Shown here: one piece after another, positions 46,856 through 56,930 of the stretch
How the letters are laid out: every line of letters starts with the position of its first letter
How positions within the stretch are numbered: position 1 is the first letter of the stretch
NCBI RefSeq assembly: GCF_026107515.2
Contig: NZ_JAPCHW010000003.1
Span: forward strand, 248,001-312,000
Direction: 5' to 3'
Source: Glutamicibacter sp. MNS18
GTDB taxonomy: Bacteria; Actinomycetota; Actinomycetes; Actinomycetales; Micrococcaceae
Length of the DNA: 64,000 bases
Made by a program: the position numbers and the translations under genes
The notes under the pieces: model-generated
Seen by the model: the letters and a program-made list of their open reading frames with translations, nothing else
Databases searched by the model: none
What the model was told of the DNA's origin: nothing

Positions 46856-47887
46856 TCAACGCGGCAGCATCCGCACCCACAGGGCCAGGTCCCGGTAGGC
46901 GACGGACCGGGCAGGCTCGGCCGAGGTGAAGACATCGTGCATGGCCTCGTGGATCATCACGTTGGTCACGAAGTTACCCAGTTTCAAACTGCGCAATCGC
47001 ACCAGGTTCACATCGACAATGGAATCCGTCCGTTGCATCAGCGGATCGTATACGGCGCCGAAATGGGACTGTTCCGAGGTCAGCACCAGGACCGGCTGTT
47101 CCAGCCCCAGTCCCTTGGCCACCGTGGCGTGGCCATCGAGAACGGTTTTCAGCCACCCGGTGGTGGGCTTGAAGGCATGCCGGGGACGCCACAGCGGGTG
47201 CAGGTCCCATTCCCCGTGCGCTTCGCGGGACAGCGAAGTCCAGTAGTTATCCAGCTCCGGCAGGTGCAGTCGCCGTCTCGGTGAGCGTTTGACCAGGGAT
47301 TCGAGCAGGCCCTGGGCTGGGACCCGGAGGAACTGGGTACCTTGGAATTCCAGCCATGGGGCATTGAGCACCAGTCCGGCGATCGGGCGGCTGGTGCGTT
47401 GGGCCCACAGGCTGAGCACCAGCCCGCCGAGGGAATGGCCCATAAACAGGATCGGCAACTTGGGATGTTCCTGGCGGATCAGGTCGTAGGAGGCGTTGAT
47501 TTCCGCATCATACTCCGCCAGGTTATCGGTATACCCGGCCAGCTCATGTTCCGGCCGCAGGCTCCGGCCGTATCGGCGCAGGTCCAGGGCATAGAACCGG
47601 TACCCCTGGCGATGCCAGAATCCGGCCAGTTCGCGGTTGTAGAAGTAGTCGCTCCAGCCGTGCAGGCTCAGCACCGCGCCCTTGGGCCGGGCCAGCAGTT
47701 CCCTGAGCTGCCAGGCCGGTTGATAGCGCACCAGGGTCCCCACCGCCGGGCCCTCGTCGTCTACGCCGAAATCCAGGGTGGTGTACTGGTATCCGGGGCC
47801 CAAGGGATCGGGCACCCACTGGCCAGGCCGTGTATTGGCGGAGAACCGGGACCACTGGCTTGCTGGCAGATACTCCGGAACCTTCAT
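46856..47887 (-). CDS. Alpha/beta hydrolase (lysophospholipase-like)
   Basis: 343 residues; serine hydrolase of the monoacylglycerol-lipase / lysophospholipase group. GAVLSLHGWSDYFYN gives the oxyanion region, GHSLGGLVLSLW the nucleophile elbow (Ser about 151), and IHEAMHDVF near the C-terminus the catalytic His. Start ATG 47887. No signal peptide. Substrate unknown. Divergent from pyrD. Confidence 0.88.
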   Translation of the reverse strand: MKVPEYLPASQWSRFSANTRPGQWVPDPLGPGYQYTTLDFGVDDEGPAVGTLVRYQPAWQLRELLARPKGAVLSLHGWSDYFYNRELAGFWHRQGYRFYALDLRRYGRSLRPEHELAGYTDNLAEYDAEINASYDLIRQEHPKLPILFMGHSLGGLVLSLWAQRTSRPIAGLVLNAPWLEFQGTQFLRVPAQGLLESLVKRSPRRRLHLPELDNYWTSLSREAHGEWDLHPLWRPRHAFKPTTGWLKTVLDGHATVAKGLGLEQPVLVLTSEQSHFGAVYDPLMQRTDSIVDVNLVRLRSLKLGNFVTNVMIHEAMHDVFTSAEPARSVAYRDLALWVRMLPR

Positions 47888-47949
47888 GCACTTAGCCTAT
47901 CCGGTAAAGAATTTGGCGGCGGCATCCATCACCGGGGAGACTTGGACAT

Positions 47950-49014
47950 ATGCGCATCTACCCCTTTGTCTTTAACCAGTTCTTCAGCAGGATGGATCCG
48001 GAAAAGGCCCACCATCTGGCCTTTGATGCCCTGAAGCTGGCCGAACGTGTCGGACTGACCAAGCTGACCCGCAAATTCTTCGCTCCTGCCCCGTCGCTGC
48101 GGCGCACCGTCATGGGAATCGACTTCCCATCGCCCTTCGGACTGGCTGCCGGCTTCGACAAGGGCGCCACCGGGATCCTCACCCTGAGCGACATCGGCTT
48201 CGGGCATGTGGAAATCGGTACGGTGACCGGACAGCCGCAGCCGGGCAATCCCACCCCACGACTCTTCCGACTGATCGAGGACCGTGCGGTCATCAACCGC
48301 ATGGGCTTCAACAACGAGGGAGCCGAAGTGGTGGCGGCCCGCGTGGCCGGCGCGCGGCAGAAACTCAAGCGCGAATACACCGAGCACCGGCCGGTGATCG
48401 GTGTGAATATCGGAAAAACCAAGATCGTCGAGCTCGAGGACGCCGTGGAGGACTACCTGGAATCGACCCGCCAGCTGGCCAACCACGCCGACTATCTGGT
48501 GGTCAACGTGTCCAGCCCGAATACCCCGGGATTACGATTGCTGCAAAGCGTCCAGTCCTTGCGCCCGCTGCTGGAACAGGTCGGGAAGAAGGCCGATGAG
48601 GTTGCCGGGCGGCACCTGCCGTTGCTGGTGAAGATCGCCCCTGATTTGAGCGACGAGGATCTGGCAGAGGTCGCGCAATTGGCCATCGAGCTGGAACTGG
48701 ATGGCATTATCGCCACCAATACCACCATCGGACGGGAGGGGTTGCGTTCCGGCCCCTCCATGGTGGAAGGCATCGGCGCCGGTGGGCTCTCCGGCGCACC
48801 ACTGCGCGAACGCTCCATGGATGTGCTACGTCAGTTGCGGGCATTGGTCCCCGATCAAATGGCGATCATCTCGGTCGGTGGGGTCACCGATGCCAAGGAC
48901 GTCAAGGAGCGCCTTGATGCCGGTGCCGACCTGGTGCAGGGCTACACGGCATTCCTCTACGAGGGACCCTTCTGGGCCCGTGCCATCAACCGCGAGCTGG
49001 CGGGCCTGCTCTAG
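47950..49014 (+). CDS. pyrD: Dihydroorotate dehydrogenase (quinone), class 2
   Basis: 354-residue FMN enzyme that oxidises dihydroorotate to orotate and reduces menaquinone at the membrane. The N-terminal helical extension (FNQFFSRMDPEKAHHLAFDA) marks class 2. Then PFGLAAGFDKGA, NRMGFNNEGAE, VVNVSSPNTPGLR (with the catalytic Ser) and the C-terminal FMN site IISVGGVTDAKD. Start ATG 47950. Confidence 0.96.
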   Translation: MRIYPFVFNQFFSRMDPEKAHHLAFDALKLAERVGLTKLTRKFFAPAPSLRRTVMGIDFPSPFGLAAGFDKGATGILTLSDIGFGHVEIGTVTGQPQPGNPTPRLFRLIEDRAVINRMGFNNEGAEVVAARVAGARQKLKREYTEHRPVIGVNIGKTKIVELEDAVEDYLESTRQLANHADYLVVNVSSPNTPGLRLLQSVQSLRPLLEQVGKKADEVAGRHLPLLVKIAPDLSDEDLAEVAQLAIELELDGIIATNTTIGREGLRSGPSMVEGIGAGGLSGAPLRERSMDVLRQLRALVPDQMAIISVGGVTDAKDVKERLDAGADLVQGYTAFLYEGPFWARAINRELAGLL

Positions 49015-49305
49015 GAGGACTTCGACCCCATGGCTTGCTGCCCACCGTGATCACCCGGTGCGCGGCAAGCCATTGGTATTTGGGGCTTCTTCACTTCCCA
49101 TGTCCGGTGTGCATCACCTGCAAGCTACCCCGGATTATGCGGCCGGATGGGGATACCGGGGAGAGCAATTCAGCCGACCCGCCTCGCACAAGGCCCAGGC
49201 CTTGTTTAGGACACTACAACTCCATGTCCTTGTGATTGACTGTCGCGGGCAGTCCGGCTTCCCGCAACGGTCACTACCGGGCAGAGAGTATCACGGGTAA
49301 TAAAC
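49015..49305. other. Gap after pyrD with no gene seen
   Basis: About 290 bases between pyrD and a terminator. Composition is mixed and all frames contain stops or look like noise. A ggcccaggcc-type palindrome occurs near 49190-49206, but I see no insertion sequence or RNA gene. Confidence 0.4.
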
Positions 49306-49337
49306 AAGGCGGATTCCTTGTGGAATCCGCCTTCTTT
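49306..49337. terminator. Intrinsic terminator between pyrD and the DUF3043 gene
   Basis: Perfect 12-bp stem AAGGCGGATTCC / GGAATCCGCCTT with the four-base loop TTGT, then CTTT on the plus strand. Because of the A/T ends it can act in both directions and mainly ends the convergent DUF3043 transcript. Confidence 0.85.
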
Positions 49338-49358
49338 GGTTGATTTGGGTGCTTGGAA

Positions 49359-49946
49359 TTAGTCCAGCTTGGTTCCGCGCTTGACCTGAGGCTTGGGCAG
49401 GCGCAGTTTGCGGAACTGCATGCCGCGCATGGCCGCATAGAGCCGCACGCCGCGTTCGAGCGTCCCGAATCGCTTAACGAGCTCGCGCTTGAGCAACCAA
49501 CCGGTCAGGAAGGCCTCGATCAGGACCACAGCCAAGACGATCCAGAGGCCGAACTGCACGTAGACCTGGACATTGATGTTCTGGCTGAAGCCGAGGGAGG
49601 CGATCAGGAAAGCCAGGATGATGAACATCATGAACTCGCCGAACATCCACCGGGAGTCTACGAAGTCACGGGCGAATCGACGCTGCGGCCCCTTGTCACG
49701 GGGCATGAGGTAGCGCTCGTCGCCGGTTTCGTTCGCGATACGCAAACGCTCCTGGGCTTCGATGCGGCGCTTACGCTCCATCTCCTTGGCCTGCTTGCGG
49801 TCGCTGGGTACCAGCGGGCGCTGCAGCCGGGCCTGCTGTTCACTGCGCTTCGGAGTGGGGCCGGTCTTGCGGCCATCGGGGGAGGCTGATGCTTCCGAGG
49901 GCTGCTCCGGCGGGGGCTGAGGTTCATCCTTCTTACGTCCAAACAC
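49359..49946 (-). CDS. DUF3043 membrane protein
   Basis: 195-residue actinobacterial protein of unknown function. The first 65 residues are charged and Pro-rich (GPTPKRSEQQARLQRPLVPS); two hydrophobic segments follow (about 109-126 and 130-155, FMMFIILAFLIASLGFSQN and VQFGLWIVLAVVLIEAFLTG). Starts at ATG 49946 and ends before an intrinsic terminator. Confidence 0.9.
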   Translation of the reverse strand: MFGRKKDEPQPPPEQPSEASASPDGRKTGPTPKRSEQQARLQRPLVPSDRKQAKEMERKRRIEAQERLRIANETGDERYLMPRDKGPQRRFARDFVDSRWMFGEFMMFIILAFLIASLGFSQNINVQVYVQFGLWIVLAVVLIEAFLTGWLLKRELVKRFGTLERGVRLYAAMRGMQFRKLRLPKPQVKRGTKLD

Positions 49947-50115
49947 CCGTCCATCCTATCGGCTCCGGGCACCGGACGTGACATTGCATGTCATGGGCGG
50001 GAGCCGGCCTGTGGTCGCGCACTGCTTCTACCCGTGGCTTGCGGCATCGTGGGGACCGGTTCCCCGTGTATACGGCAGCCGGAAGGCCAGGGCCATTGGT
50101 TGCTACGCTGGGAAC

Positions 50116-51525
50116 ATGACTAGTAACACTTCGGTGAACGCCACCAATCATGGCGTGGACATTCAGGCGCTGCGCAACCATGTCAACGCCAATTTCGACA
50201 CGATCCTGCAGGAACTGACCGATTTGGTCGCGATTCCCGGGATCGCCTGGGACTCCTTCGACCCTGCCAACCTGGAAAAGAGCGCGGAAGCGGTAGCCTC
50301 CCTCGTTCAAGCCATCGGTGTCGACAGCGTTCAGATCCTGCGCGAACCGACCGATCAGGGGACCATGGGCAGCCCGGCGGTCGTCGCGCAGCGGGCGGCC
50401 AAACCAGGCAAACCGACCATTCTGCTCTACGCCCACCATGACGTCCAGCCCCCGGGGGACACGGCCGACTGGAACACCCCGCCTTTTACGGCCACCCGGC
50501 TCGGCGAGCGGCTCTTTGGCCGCGGCGCGGCGGATGACAAGGCCGGCATCATGGTCCACGTGGCGGCCCTGCGCGCCGTCCTCGACGAGGTCGAGGACTT
50601 CGGGGTCGGGGTCACCTTCTTCTTCGAAGGGGAGGAGGAAGCAGGCTCGCCATCCTTCCGCAACTTCCTGGAGGCCCACCGGGAAAAGCTGGCCGCCGAT
50701 GTGATCATCGTGGCCGACTCCTCCAACTGGGCGGTGGGCACCCCGGCACTGACCTCCTCGCTGCGCGGCATGGCCGCGGCCGAGGTGGAAGTACGCTCCA
50801 TGAACCACGCGGTGCATTCGGGAATGTTCGGTGGCCCCGTATTGGATGCTCCGGTCCTTGCGGCAAAGCTCATCGCCTCGTTGCACGCCGCCGACGGCTC
50901 CGTCGCTGTGGCGGGCCTGGTCGCCAACGACAGTGCCACCGTCGACTACACCGAAGAGCAATTCCGTGCCGACTCCGGAGTATTGGACTCGATGCAATTG
51001 GCCGGCACCGGCAAACTCACCGATCGTTTGTGGAATAAGCCGGCGCTCAGTGTCATTGGAATGGATATACCCGATGTCGACCACTCCTCGAATACCTTGA
51101 TCCCGCGCACGCGGTTCAAGATCTCGATGCGTTTGGCACCGGGGCAGGATCCGGCTTCGGCCCTTGACGCATTGGAGGCGCACATCATGAAGCAGGATGT
51201 GCTTGGCGCCCAGGTGAGCTTTACCGCCACCGAAGCCGGGAACGCCTTCCAGGCGGTGGATGGGGCTCCGGCCACCGACACCGCGCGCTGGGCGTTGGCC
51301 GAAGCCTGGGGGACCGAGCCGGTCAGCATGGGCCTGGGCGGTTCCATTCCCTTCATCGCAGACCTGCTCGAGGTCTTCCCACAAGCCCAGATCCTTGTGA
51401 CAGGGGTTGAGGATCCGGACTCCCGGGCACACTCGGCCAACGAGTCGCTGCATGTAGGGGACTTCAAGAACGCGATTGTCGCCGAGTCACTGCTTCTGGC
51501 CCGACTGAACAACGAGGGACTATGA
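50116..51525 (+). CDS. M20 family dipeptidase
   Basis: 469-residue zinc peptidase of the M20 dipeptidase group. Metal and catalytic residues: His in LLYAHHDVQPPGD, Asp in GRGAADDKAGIMVH, Glu-Glu in FFFEGEEEAGSPS, Asp in IVADSSNWAVG and a late His in RAHSANESLHVGDF. The start is ATG 50116 (GGGAAC before it); upstream in-frame sequence is not protein-like. Probably cuts small peptides in the cytosol. Substrate not known. Confidence 0.92.
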   Translation: MTSNTSVNATNHGVDIQALRNHVNANFDTILQELTDLVAIPGIAWDSFDPANLEKSAEAVASLVQAIGVDSVQILREPTDQGTMGSPAVVAQRAAKPGKPTILLYAHHDVQPPGDTADWNTPPFTATRLGERLFGRGAADDKAGIMVHVAALRAVLDEVEDFGVGVTFFFEGEEEAGSPSFRNFLEAHREKLAADVIIVADSSNWAVGTPALTSSLRGMAAAEVEVRSMNHAVHSGMFGGPVLDAPVLAAKLIASLHAADGSVAVAGLVANDSATVDYTEEQFRADSGVLDSMQLAGTGKLTDRLWNKPALSVIGMDIPDVDHSSNTLIPRTRFKISMRLAPGQDPASALDALEAHIMKQDVLGAQVSFTATEAGNAFQAVDGAPATDTARWALAEAWGTEPVSMGLGGSIPFIADLLEVFPQAQILVTGVEDPDSRAHSANESLHVGDFKNAIVAESLLLARLNNEGL

Positions 51526-51662
51526 CACCGCTCATAGTGTGAAGCGGCCAATGGGTGCATCAACGCCAAACGGTCGTAGGATAGTTACAAGAACACTAGG
51601 TGCACACCGGGCCCCGGACTTACCGGGCTTGGCGGACACCTTCGCAGTATGGGAGGAGAATC

Positions 51663-52037
51663 ATGACTGCACCAGCAAATGACGTCAAGGGCGATCCAAC
51701 GGAATTGCCAACCCACGAGGTCAATCTCAGTGATGTGGCCGCCGAGAAGGTGCGCTCACTGCTCGAGCAGGAGGGGCGTGACGACCTGCGGCTGCGTATC
51801 GCCGTCCAGCCCGGCGGCTGCTCGGGCCTGATCTACCAGCTGTACTTCGACGAGCGGCTGCTCGAGGGCGACCACATCCGCGAATACGACGGTGTCGAGG
51901 TTGTTGTCGACAAGATGAGCGTGCCCTACCTCAGTGGCGCCTCGATCGATTTCGAGGACACCATTTCCAAGCAGGGCTTCACCATCGACAACCCGGCAGC
52001 CTCCGGTTCATGCGCCTGCGGAGACTCGTTCCACTAG
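51663..52037 (+). CDS. erpA: Iron-sulfur cluster insertion protein ErpA (HesB/IscA type)
   Basis: 124-residue A-type carrier. The three ligand cysteines are in QPGGCSGLIYQ and GSCACGDSFH. The start ATG 51663 has an excellent GGGAGGAG ribosome binding site. It delivers Fe-S clusters to target proteins; next to respiratory genes (ctaCDF) as in many actinobacteria. It is closed by an intrinsic terminator. Confidence 0.93.
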   Translation: MTAPANDVKGDPTELPTHEVNLSDVAAEKVRSLLEQEGRDDLRLRIAVQPGGCSGLIYQLYFDERLLEGDHIREYDGVEVVVDKMSVPYLSGASIDFEDTISKQGFTIDNPAASGSCACGDSFH

Positions 52038-52052
52038 GTCAGCGGGAACTAA

Positions 52053-52103
52053 CGCCTCTGTTCAAACGTTAATGAAACTTTCGTTCGAACAGAGGTGTTT
52101 TTT
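52053..52103 (+). terminator. Intrinsic terminator after erpA
   Basis: CCTCTGTTC pairs with GAACAGAGG, extended inward after one mismatch by AACG/CGTT, and is followed by six T residues (52098-52103). It isolates erpA from ctaC. Confidence 0.85.
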
Positions 52104-52248
52104 CTGCATTCGGACAATGAAGAGGGTAAGCTCTACATTAAGTAGTAAAACTATGTTTCGCTTCGTGGGCCAGCTCACGGTACACGCTCGTAAACGCGAG
52201 GTGACCTACGAAGACCACACCTGCACCAACAAAGAGGAAGGGCCGTCT

Positions 52249-53139
52249 GTGAGTTCGCAAGACCGAACCGGCAGTCGCGGGTCAGCCAAAGCCAAAGTCA
52301 TGGCTCTGGTTGGCACTGGCGCACTGCTGTTGACGGGATGTTCAGCGGAGGTAAAGCGCGGTTGGCTCCCCAACGAAGCGCGCGACACGACCAACCACAC
52401 CGGGATGATTCAGGACCTGTGGGTTAACTCGTGGATCGCAGTTACCATTATCGGTCTGTTGACCTGGGGCTTGATGCTGTGGTGCATCATCGCCTACCGT
52501 CGCCGCAAGAACGATACCGGCTACCCGCGTCAGCTCAGCTACAACCTGCCGATCGAGATCTTCTACACGGCCATTCCATTGGTCCTCGTACTGGTCTTCT
52601 TCAGCTTCAACAACACCGTCGAGAAGTCGCTTAACACTCCGGTTGATTCCGAGGTTGTGGTGGATGTCCGCGCCAAGCAATGGGCCTGGGACTTCAACTA
52701 CTCCTACCAGGGTCAGGAGAAGTACTTCGCCGGTGAGCAGGCACGTCTGCCGGTTGACGGCTCCGGAGGAGTCCAGGAGTCCCTGCCGACCCTGTACCTG
52801 CCGGTCAACAAGACTGTCACCCTGGAGCTGAACAGCCGCGACGTCATCCACTCGTTCTGGGTTCCTGCGTTCCTGCAGAAGCTGGACATGATTCCTGGTC
52901 GCACCAACTACATCTACCTGACACCTCAGGTTGAGGGAACCTTCGACGGTAAGTGCGCCGAATTGTGCGGCGAGTACCACTCGGAAATGCTGTTCAACGT
53001 TAAGGTTGTCAGCGAAGCCGAGTTCAAGGCCCAGCTCGCGCAGCTCAACGATGGTCACATCGGCGAGGAGTACGATCGCCAGCCGAACAAGGTGAACTCT
53101 CAGATCATCGAGCACCACGGTGCTGAGGAAGGGGAGTAA
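52249..53139 (+). CDS. ctaC: Cytochrome c oxidase subunit II
   Basis: 296-residue CuA-bearing subunit of the aa3 oxidase. Signal sequence with lipobox LLTGC (Cys about 31), two membrane helices (about 60-82 and 100-125), then the cupredoxin domain with the aromatic region AKQWAWDFNYSY and CuA ligands His in VIHSFWVPAF, and CAELCGEYHSEM. The start is GTG 52249 after GAGGAAGGG. Electrons enter here from the bc1 complex. Followed after 6 bases by ctaD. Confidence 0.96.
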   Translation: MSSQDRTGSRGSAKAKVMALVGTGALLLTGCSAEVKRGWLPNEARDTTNHTGMIQDLWVNSWIAVTIIGLLTWGLMLWCIIAYRRRKNDTGYPRQLSYNLPIEIFYTAIPLVLVLVFFSFNNTVEKSLNTPVDSEVVVDVRAKQWAWDFNYSYQGQEKYFAGEQARLPVDGSGGVQESLPTLYLPVNKTVTLELNSRDVIHSFWVPAFLQKLDMIPGRTNYIYLTPQVEGTFDGKCAELCGEYHSEMLFNVKVVSEAEFKAQLAQLNDGHIGEEYDRQPNKVNSQIIEHHGAEEGE

Positions 53140-53145
53140 GCGGTA

Positions 53146-54864
53146 ATGACTACCTTTGAATATGCAACTGATGATGTGAAGGCCCTCAATTCGGCCGTTG
53201 TTCCGAAGTCCAAGGGCCGCATCTTCGTCGACTACATCACCAGCACCGACCACAAGAAGATCGGGTACATGTACCTGATCTCGTCGTTCGTGTTCTTCTG
53301 CATCGGCGGTGTGATGGCGCTGCTGATCCGTGCCGAGCTCTTCGAGCCGGGCATGCAGATCGTGCAGACCAAGGAACAGTACAACCAGCTGTTCACCATG
53401 CACGGGACCATCATGCTCCTGATGTTCGCAACCCCGCTCTTCGCGGGCTTCGCCAACGTCATGATGCCGCTGCATATCGGTTCACCCGATGTGGCCTTCC
53501 CGCGACTGAATGCCCTGGCGTTCTGGTTCTTCTCCCTGGGTTCGACCATCGCCCTGGCCGGCTACCTCACCCCGCAGGGTGCGGCCTCCTTCGGCTGGTT
53601 CGCCTACGCCCCCTTGTCCAATACGACATTCTCCCCGGGCGTCGGTGGTGACCTGTGGGTCTTCGGTCTGGCCCTGTCGGGCTTCGGCACCATTCTCGGT
53701 GCGGTGAACTTCATCACCACCATCATCTGCCTGCGCGCACCCGGTATGACCATGTGGCGCATGTCGATCTTCACCTGGAACACCCTGATCACCTCGATCC
53801 TGGTCCTGATGGCCTTCCCGCCGCTGGCAGCCGCGCTATTCGCCCTGGGTGCCGACCGTCGTTTGGGTGCGCACATCTTCGATCCGGATAATGGCGGTGC
53901 GGTCCTGTGGCAGCACCTGTTCTGGTTCTTCGGTCACCCAGAGGTGTACATCATCGCGTTGCCGTTCTTCGGCATCGTTTCGGAAATCTTCCCGGTCTTC
54001 AGCCGCAAGCCGATCTTCGGCTACAAGGGCCTCGTCTTCGCGACCATCGCCATTGCCGCGCTGTCCGTCGCCGTGTGGGCACACCACATGTACGTCACCG
54101 GTGCGGTCATGCTGCCGTTCTTCGGCTTCATGACGATGCTGATCGCGGTTCCAACCGGCGTGAAGTTCTTCAACTGGATCGGTACCCTCTGGCGGGGCTC
54201 GATTACCTTCGAAACCCCGATGCTCTGGAGCATCGGCTTCCTGGTGACCTTCCTCTTCGGTGGTCTGACCGGTATTATCCTGTCGGCTCCGTCGCTGGAC
54301 TTCCACGTTTCGGATACCTACTTCGTTGTGGCCCACTTCCACTACGTGGTCTTCGGTACCGTCGTGTTCGCCATGTTCGCCGGCTTCTACTTCTGGTGGC
54401 CAAAGTGGACCGGGCACATGCTCAACGAACGCCTGGGCAAGATCCACTTCTGGTTATTGTTCGTCGGCTTCCACGGAACCTTCCTGATCCAGCACTGGCT
54501 GGGCGTCATGGGTATGCCACGTCGTTACGCCGACTACATGCCTGAAGACGGCTTCACCCTGATGAACCAGGTATCGACCGTGTTCTCCTTCGTGCTGGGC
54601 ATGTCCCTGATTCCTTTCTTCTGGAACGTGTGGATCACCCATCGCCAGGCCAAGAAGGTCACCGTTGACGATCCGTGGGGCTTTGGTGCTTCGCTGGAGT
54701 GGGCAACCTCCTGCCCTCCTCCGCGTCACAACTTCCACTCGATCCCGCGTATCCGTTCCGAGCGTCCGGCTCTGGATCTGCACCACCCGGAGCTCAGCGG
54801 TCGTGCGACCCCTGCGACCCCGGTGGCCAAGATCTTCGGCCCGGCTGACCAGAAGGACAAGTAA
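53146..54864 (+). CDS. ctaD: Cytochrome c oxidase subunit I
   Basis: 572-residue catalytic subunit with twelve predicted membrane helices, heme a and the heme a3-CuB centre. The active-site helix has [17 protein letters not shown] with the His-Tyr pair; [19 protein letters not shown] and the heme ligands in [11 protein letters not shown] are seen. ATG 53146; ctaF follows after two bases. Confidence 0.97.
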   Translation: MTTFEYATDDVKALNSAVVPKSKGRIFVDYITSTDHKKIGYMYLISSFVFFCIGGVMALLIRAELFEPGMQIVQTKEQYNQLFTMHGTIMLLMFATPLFAGFANVMMPLHIGSPDVAFPRLNALAFWFFSLGSTIALAGYLTPQGAASFGWFAYAPLSNTTFSPGVGGDLWVFGLALSGFGTILGAVNFITTIICLRAPGMTMWRMSIFTWNTLITSILVLMAFPPLAAALFALGADRRLGAHIFDPDNGGAVLWQHLFWFFGHPEVYIIALPFFGIVSEIFPVFSRKPIFGYKGLVFATIAIAALSVAVWAHHMYVTGAVMLPFFGFMTMLIAVPTGVKFFNWIGTLWRGSITFETPMLWSIGFLVTFLFGGLTGIILSAPSLDFHVSDTYFVVAHFHYVVFGTVVFAMFAGFYFWWPKWTGHMLNERLGKIHFWLLFVGFHGTFLIQHWLGVMGMPRRYADYMPEDGFTLMNQVSTVFSFVLGMSLIPFFWNVWITHRQAKKVTVDDPWGFGASLEWATSCPPPRHNFHSIPRIRSERPALDLHHPELSGRATPATPVAKIFGPADQKDK

Positions 54865-54866
54865 AT

Positions 54867-55268
54867 ATGAAAATTGAATCCTGGATTTTCATGGGCGGCG
54901 TCTTCTTCTTCACCCCGGTGGCCGTGGTCTACGGATACATGACCAACTGGAGCGAATGGGTTGGCCTGCTTGCCCTGCTGATGCTGGCGGGTATGTCCGG
55001 CATGGTCGGCTGGTACCTGATGATGACCGCGAAGAACGTGGGCATTCGTCCGGAAGACCGTGTCGACGGCGAGATCCACGAGAATGCCGGTGACGTTGGC
55101 CTCTTCGCTCCATGGAGCTGGTGGCCGCTGATTCTGGCTAGCGCCGCAGCGATCTGCTTCCTCGGTATTGCCGTGGGCTGGTGGATCTTCTACATCGGCG
55201 CCGGCTTGGCCGTCATCGGTGTGGTCGGCTGGGTCAACGAATTCAGCCGTGGCGATCACGCACATTAA
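54867..55268 (+). CDS. ctaF: Cytochrome c oxidase subunit IV, actinobacterial type
   Basis: 133-residue membrane protein with about four hydrophobic segments (the first FMGGVFFFTPVAVVYGYMT). This small subunit is specific to actinobacterial aa3 oxidases within the bc1-aa3 supercomplex. Starts two bases after the ctaD stop and closes the ctaC-ctaD-ctaF operon before a terminator. Confidence 0.94.
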   Translation: MKIESWIFMGGVFFFTPVAVVYGYMTNWSEWVGLLALLMLAGMSGMVGWYLMMTAKNVGIRPEDRVDGEIHENAGDVGLFAPWSWWPLILASAAAICFLGIAVGWWIFYIGAGLAVIGVVGWVNEFSRGDHAH

Positions 55269-55278
55269 TTGAATCAAC

Positions 55279-55314
55279 CCACAGGGCGACGAATTTCGAC
55301 TCGTCGCCCTGTGG
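55279..55314 (+). terminator. Terminator after ctaF
   Basis: Perfect 14-bp stem CCACAGGGCGACGA / TCGTCGCCCTGTGG with an eight-base loop, followed by CGTTTA. It ends the ctaCDF operon. Confidence 0.8.
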
Positions 55315-55357
55315 CGTTTAATGGATACAAGCAGCCCGCCACGAAAGGACACCTGCC

Positions 55358-56140
55358 GTGCGATATGCACCGACTCCCGTAGTCACGGCCACGTTGGATC
55401 CCGAGAGCGGGGAAAGCAAATACCGGCAGATCCGTCAGATCCTGAAGACCCATGCCCGGGAGTCCTGCCAACCGGGTTACAAGCTACCGCCCGAGCGTGA
55501 ACTGTCCGAGCACTTCGGCGTGGCTCGCAAGACCGTACGCCAAGCCATCGATGCCCTCGTCGATGAGCAGGTACTCAAGAGGGTGGTGGGGATCGGCACC
55601 TTCGTGGTGCCGGAAAAGTTGGACCTGCGGGTACGGCTGCACTCCTATTCGGAGGACATGATGCGGCGCGGTATGGTCCCCGACGCCCACGTCCTTGAAT
55701 TCGATGAGATCAGGGCCTCGGCCCATTTGGCGGCCCAGCTGATGGTGGAGGAGGGTACCCATGTGGTCCGCTTCAAGCGCCTGCTGCTGGCCGACGGCAT
55801 TCCGATGAGCCTGGATGAAAACTACATGCCCGCGGACCTGGTCCCCGGGTTCGTGGAGGATCCGGCACCGTCCAAGTTGTACCAGGCCCTGCACGAGCGC
55901 TATGGCATTCTTTTGGAATGGGGCGAAGACCAGGTCGAAAGTACCGCGGCCACGCCGTCACAAGCCCACCTGCTGGGCGTGGATGCGGGCTTCCCGCTGC
56001 TGCAGATCACCCGCTATGCCTATATTGGCGAACGCCTGGCCGACTATTCAGTCTCGCTGTACCGCTCGGATCGCTATAAGTTGTTCGTTCCCTTGCAGCG
56101 TCTGGGGACGCGTACCCCACGCTATTCAACGTCGCTGTAG
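55358..56140 (+). CDS. GntR-family transcriptional regulator (HutC/UTRA type)
   Basis: 260-residue regulator. N-terminal winged helix (residues about 14-85: KYRQIRQILKTHARES, then LSEHFGVARKTVRQAIDALV) and a C-terminal UTRA ligand-binding domain (about 95-255). The start GTG 55358 is preceded by GAAAGGAC. The ligand, likely a sugar phosphate or small acid, is unknown. Followed closely by a small hydrolase-like gene. Confidence 0.9.
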   Translation: MRYAPTPVVTATLDPESGESKYRQIRQILKTHARESCQPGYKLPPERELSEHFGVARKTVRQAIDALVDEQVLKRVVGIGTFVVPEKLDLRVRLHSYSEDMMRRGMVPDAHVLEFDEIRASAHLAAQLMVEEGTHVVRFKRLLLADGIPMSLDENYMPADLVPGFVEDPAPSKLYQALHERYGILLEWGEDQVESTAATPSQAHLLGVDAGFPLLQITRYAYIGERLADYSVSLYRSDRYKLFVPLQRLGTRTPRYSTSL

Positions 56141-56158
56141 CCCTCCGGGAGTATCTCC

Positions 56159-56836
56159 ATGGCCACGTCAACCATCCTCCTGCTGGGCAGCGTCTTCCTG
56201 TCCGAGCAAAGTATGGTCCCCTTGGCCCACCGTCTGGGGGATTTGGGCTACCGTACGGACGTTTGCGCGCGCCCGAACGGGGCCTCAGCGGACCTGGTCC
56301 TTCAGCGGTACCGTGAGTCCTTGTCAGCCGAAGGCCCACAGGTGCTTCTCGCCCATTCCAACGCCGGTCTCTACTTGCCCGCATTGTTGGCTGGTTCCAC
56401 ACAAACGTCGGCGGTTTTCATGGATTGCATCGTTCCGGCTTTTACCGGCGGACAGTTGCCGACCGTACCTGCGGATCTGGGAAAGGACTTGTCTGCCCGG
56501 GCCGTCAACGGGTTGCTGCCGCCCTGGACCAGCTGGTGGCCCGCCGCCGCGATCCGCGATCTGGTGACGGAGGAGGCAGAGTACCAGGAGCTGCTGGAAC
56601 AGACGCCACAAGTGCCCGAGGCCTACCTGCACGAGCGGCTTCGGGTACCCCGTGCCTGGCATCTGGACGTTCCCGCGGGATATCTGTTGCTCAGTCCGGG
56701 CTACCAGGCGGAGCTCGACCGGGCCCGGGATGCCGGGTGGCCGACAGCCGAGCTGTCCCTGGGTCATCTGGGGATGCTTCGGGATCCGGCACTCGTGGCA
56801 CAAGAAGTCAGTAGGCTCATCGCAGTAATGTCCTGA
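56159..56836 (+). CDS. Small alpha/beta-hydrolase-like protein
   Basis: 225 residues. Fold clues: STILLLGSVFLS at the start, the elbow LLAHSNAGLYLPALL (Ser about 64), and SLGHLGMLRDP near the end with a possible catalytic His. No HG oxyanion motif is seen, and the acid residue is not obvious. It lies 18 bases behind the GntR gene, probably one operon. Function unknown. Confidence 0.75.
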   Translation: MATSTILLLGSVFLSEQSMVPLAHRLGDLGYRTDVCARPNGASADLVLQRYRESLSAEGPQVLLAHSNAGLYLPALLAGSTQTSAVFMDCIVPAFTGGQLPTVPADLGKDLSARAVNGLLPPWTSWWPAAAIRDLVTEEAEYQELLEQTPQVPEAYLHERLRVPRAWHLDVPAGYLLLSPGYQAELDRARDAGWPTAELSLGHLGMLRDPALVAQEVSRLIAVMS

Positions 56837-56930
56837 CTCATGCGCACAATCGACCCGCTAGGGCACGGGTGCTCTCGGAGGTGGCATCCACTCGTGTCCC
56901 GTGACAGGGGGATGCACGTGTCCGGTTTCC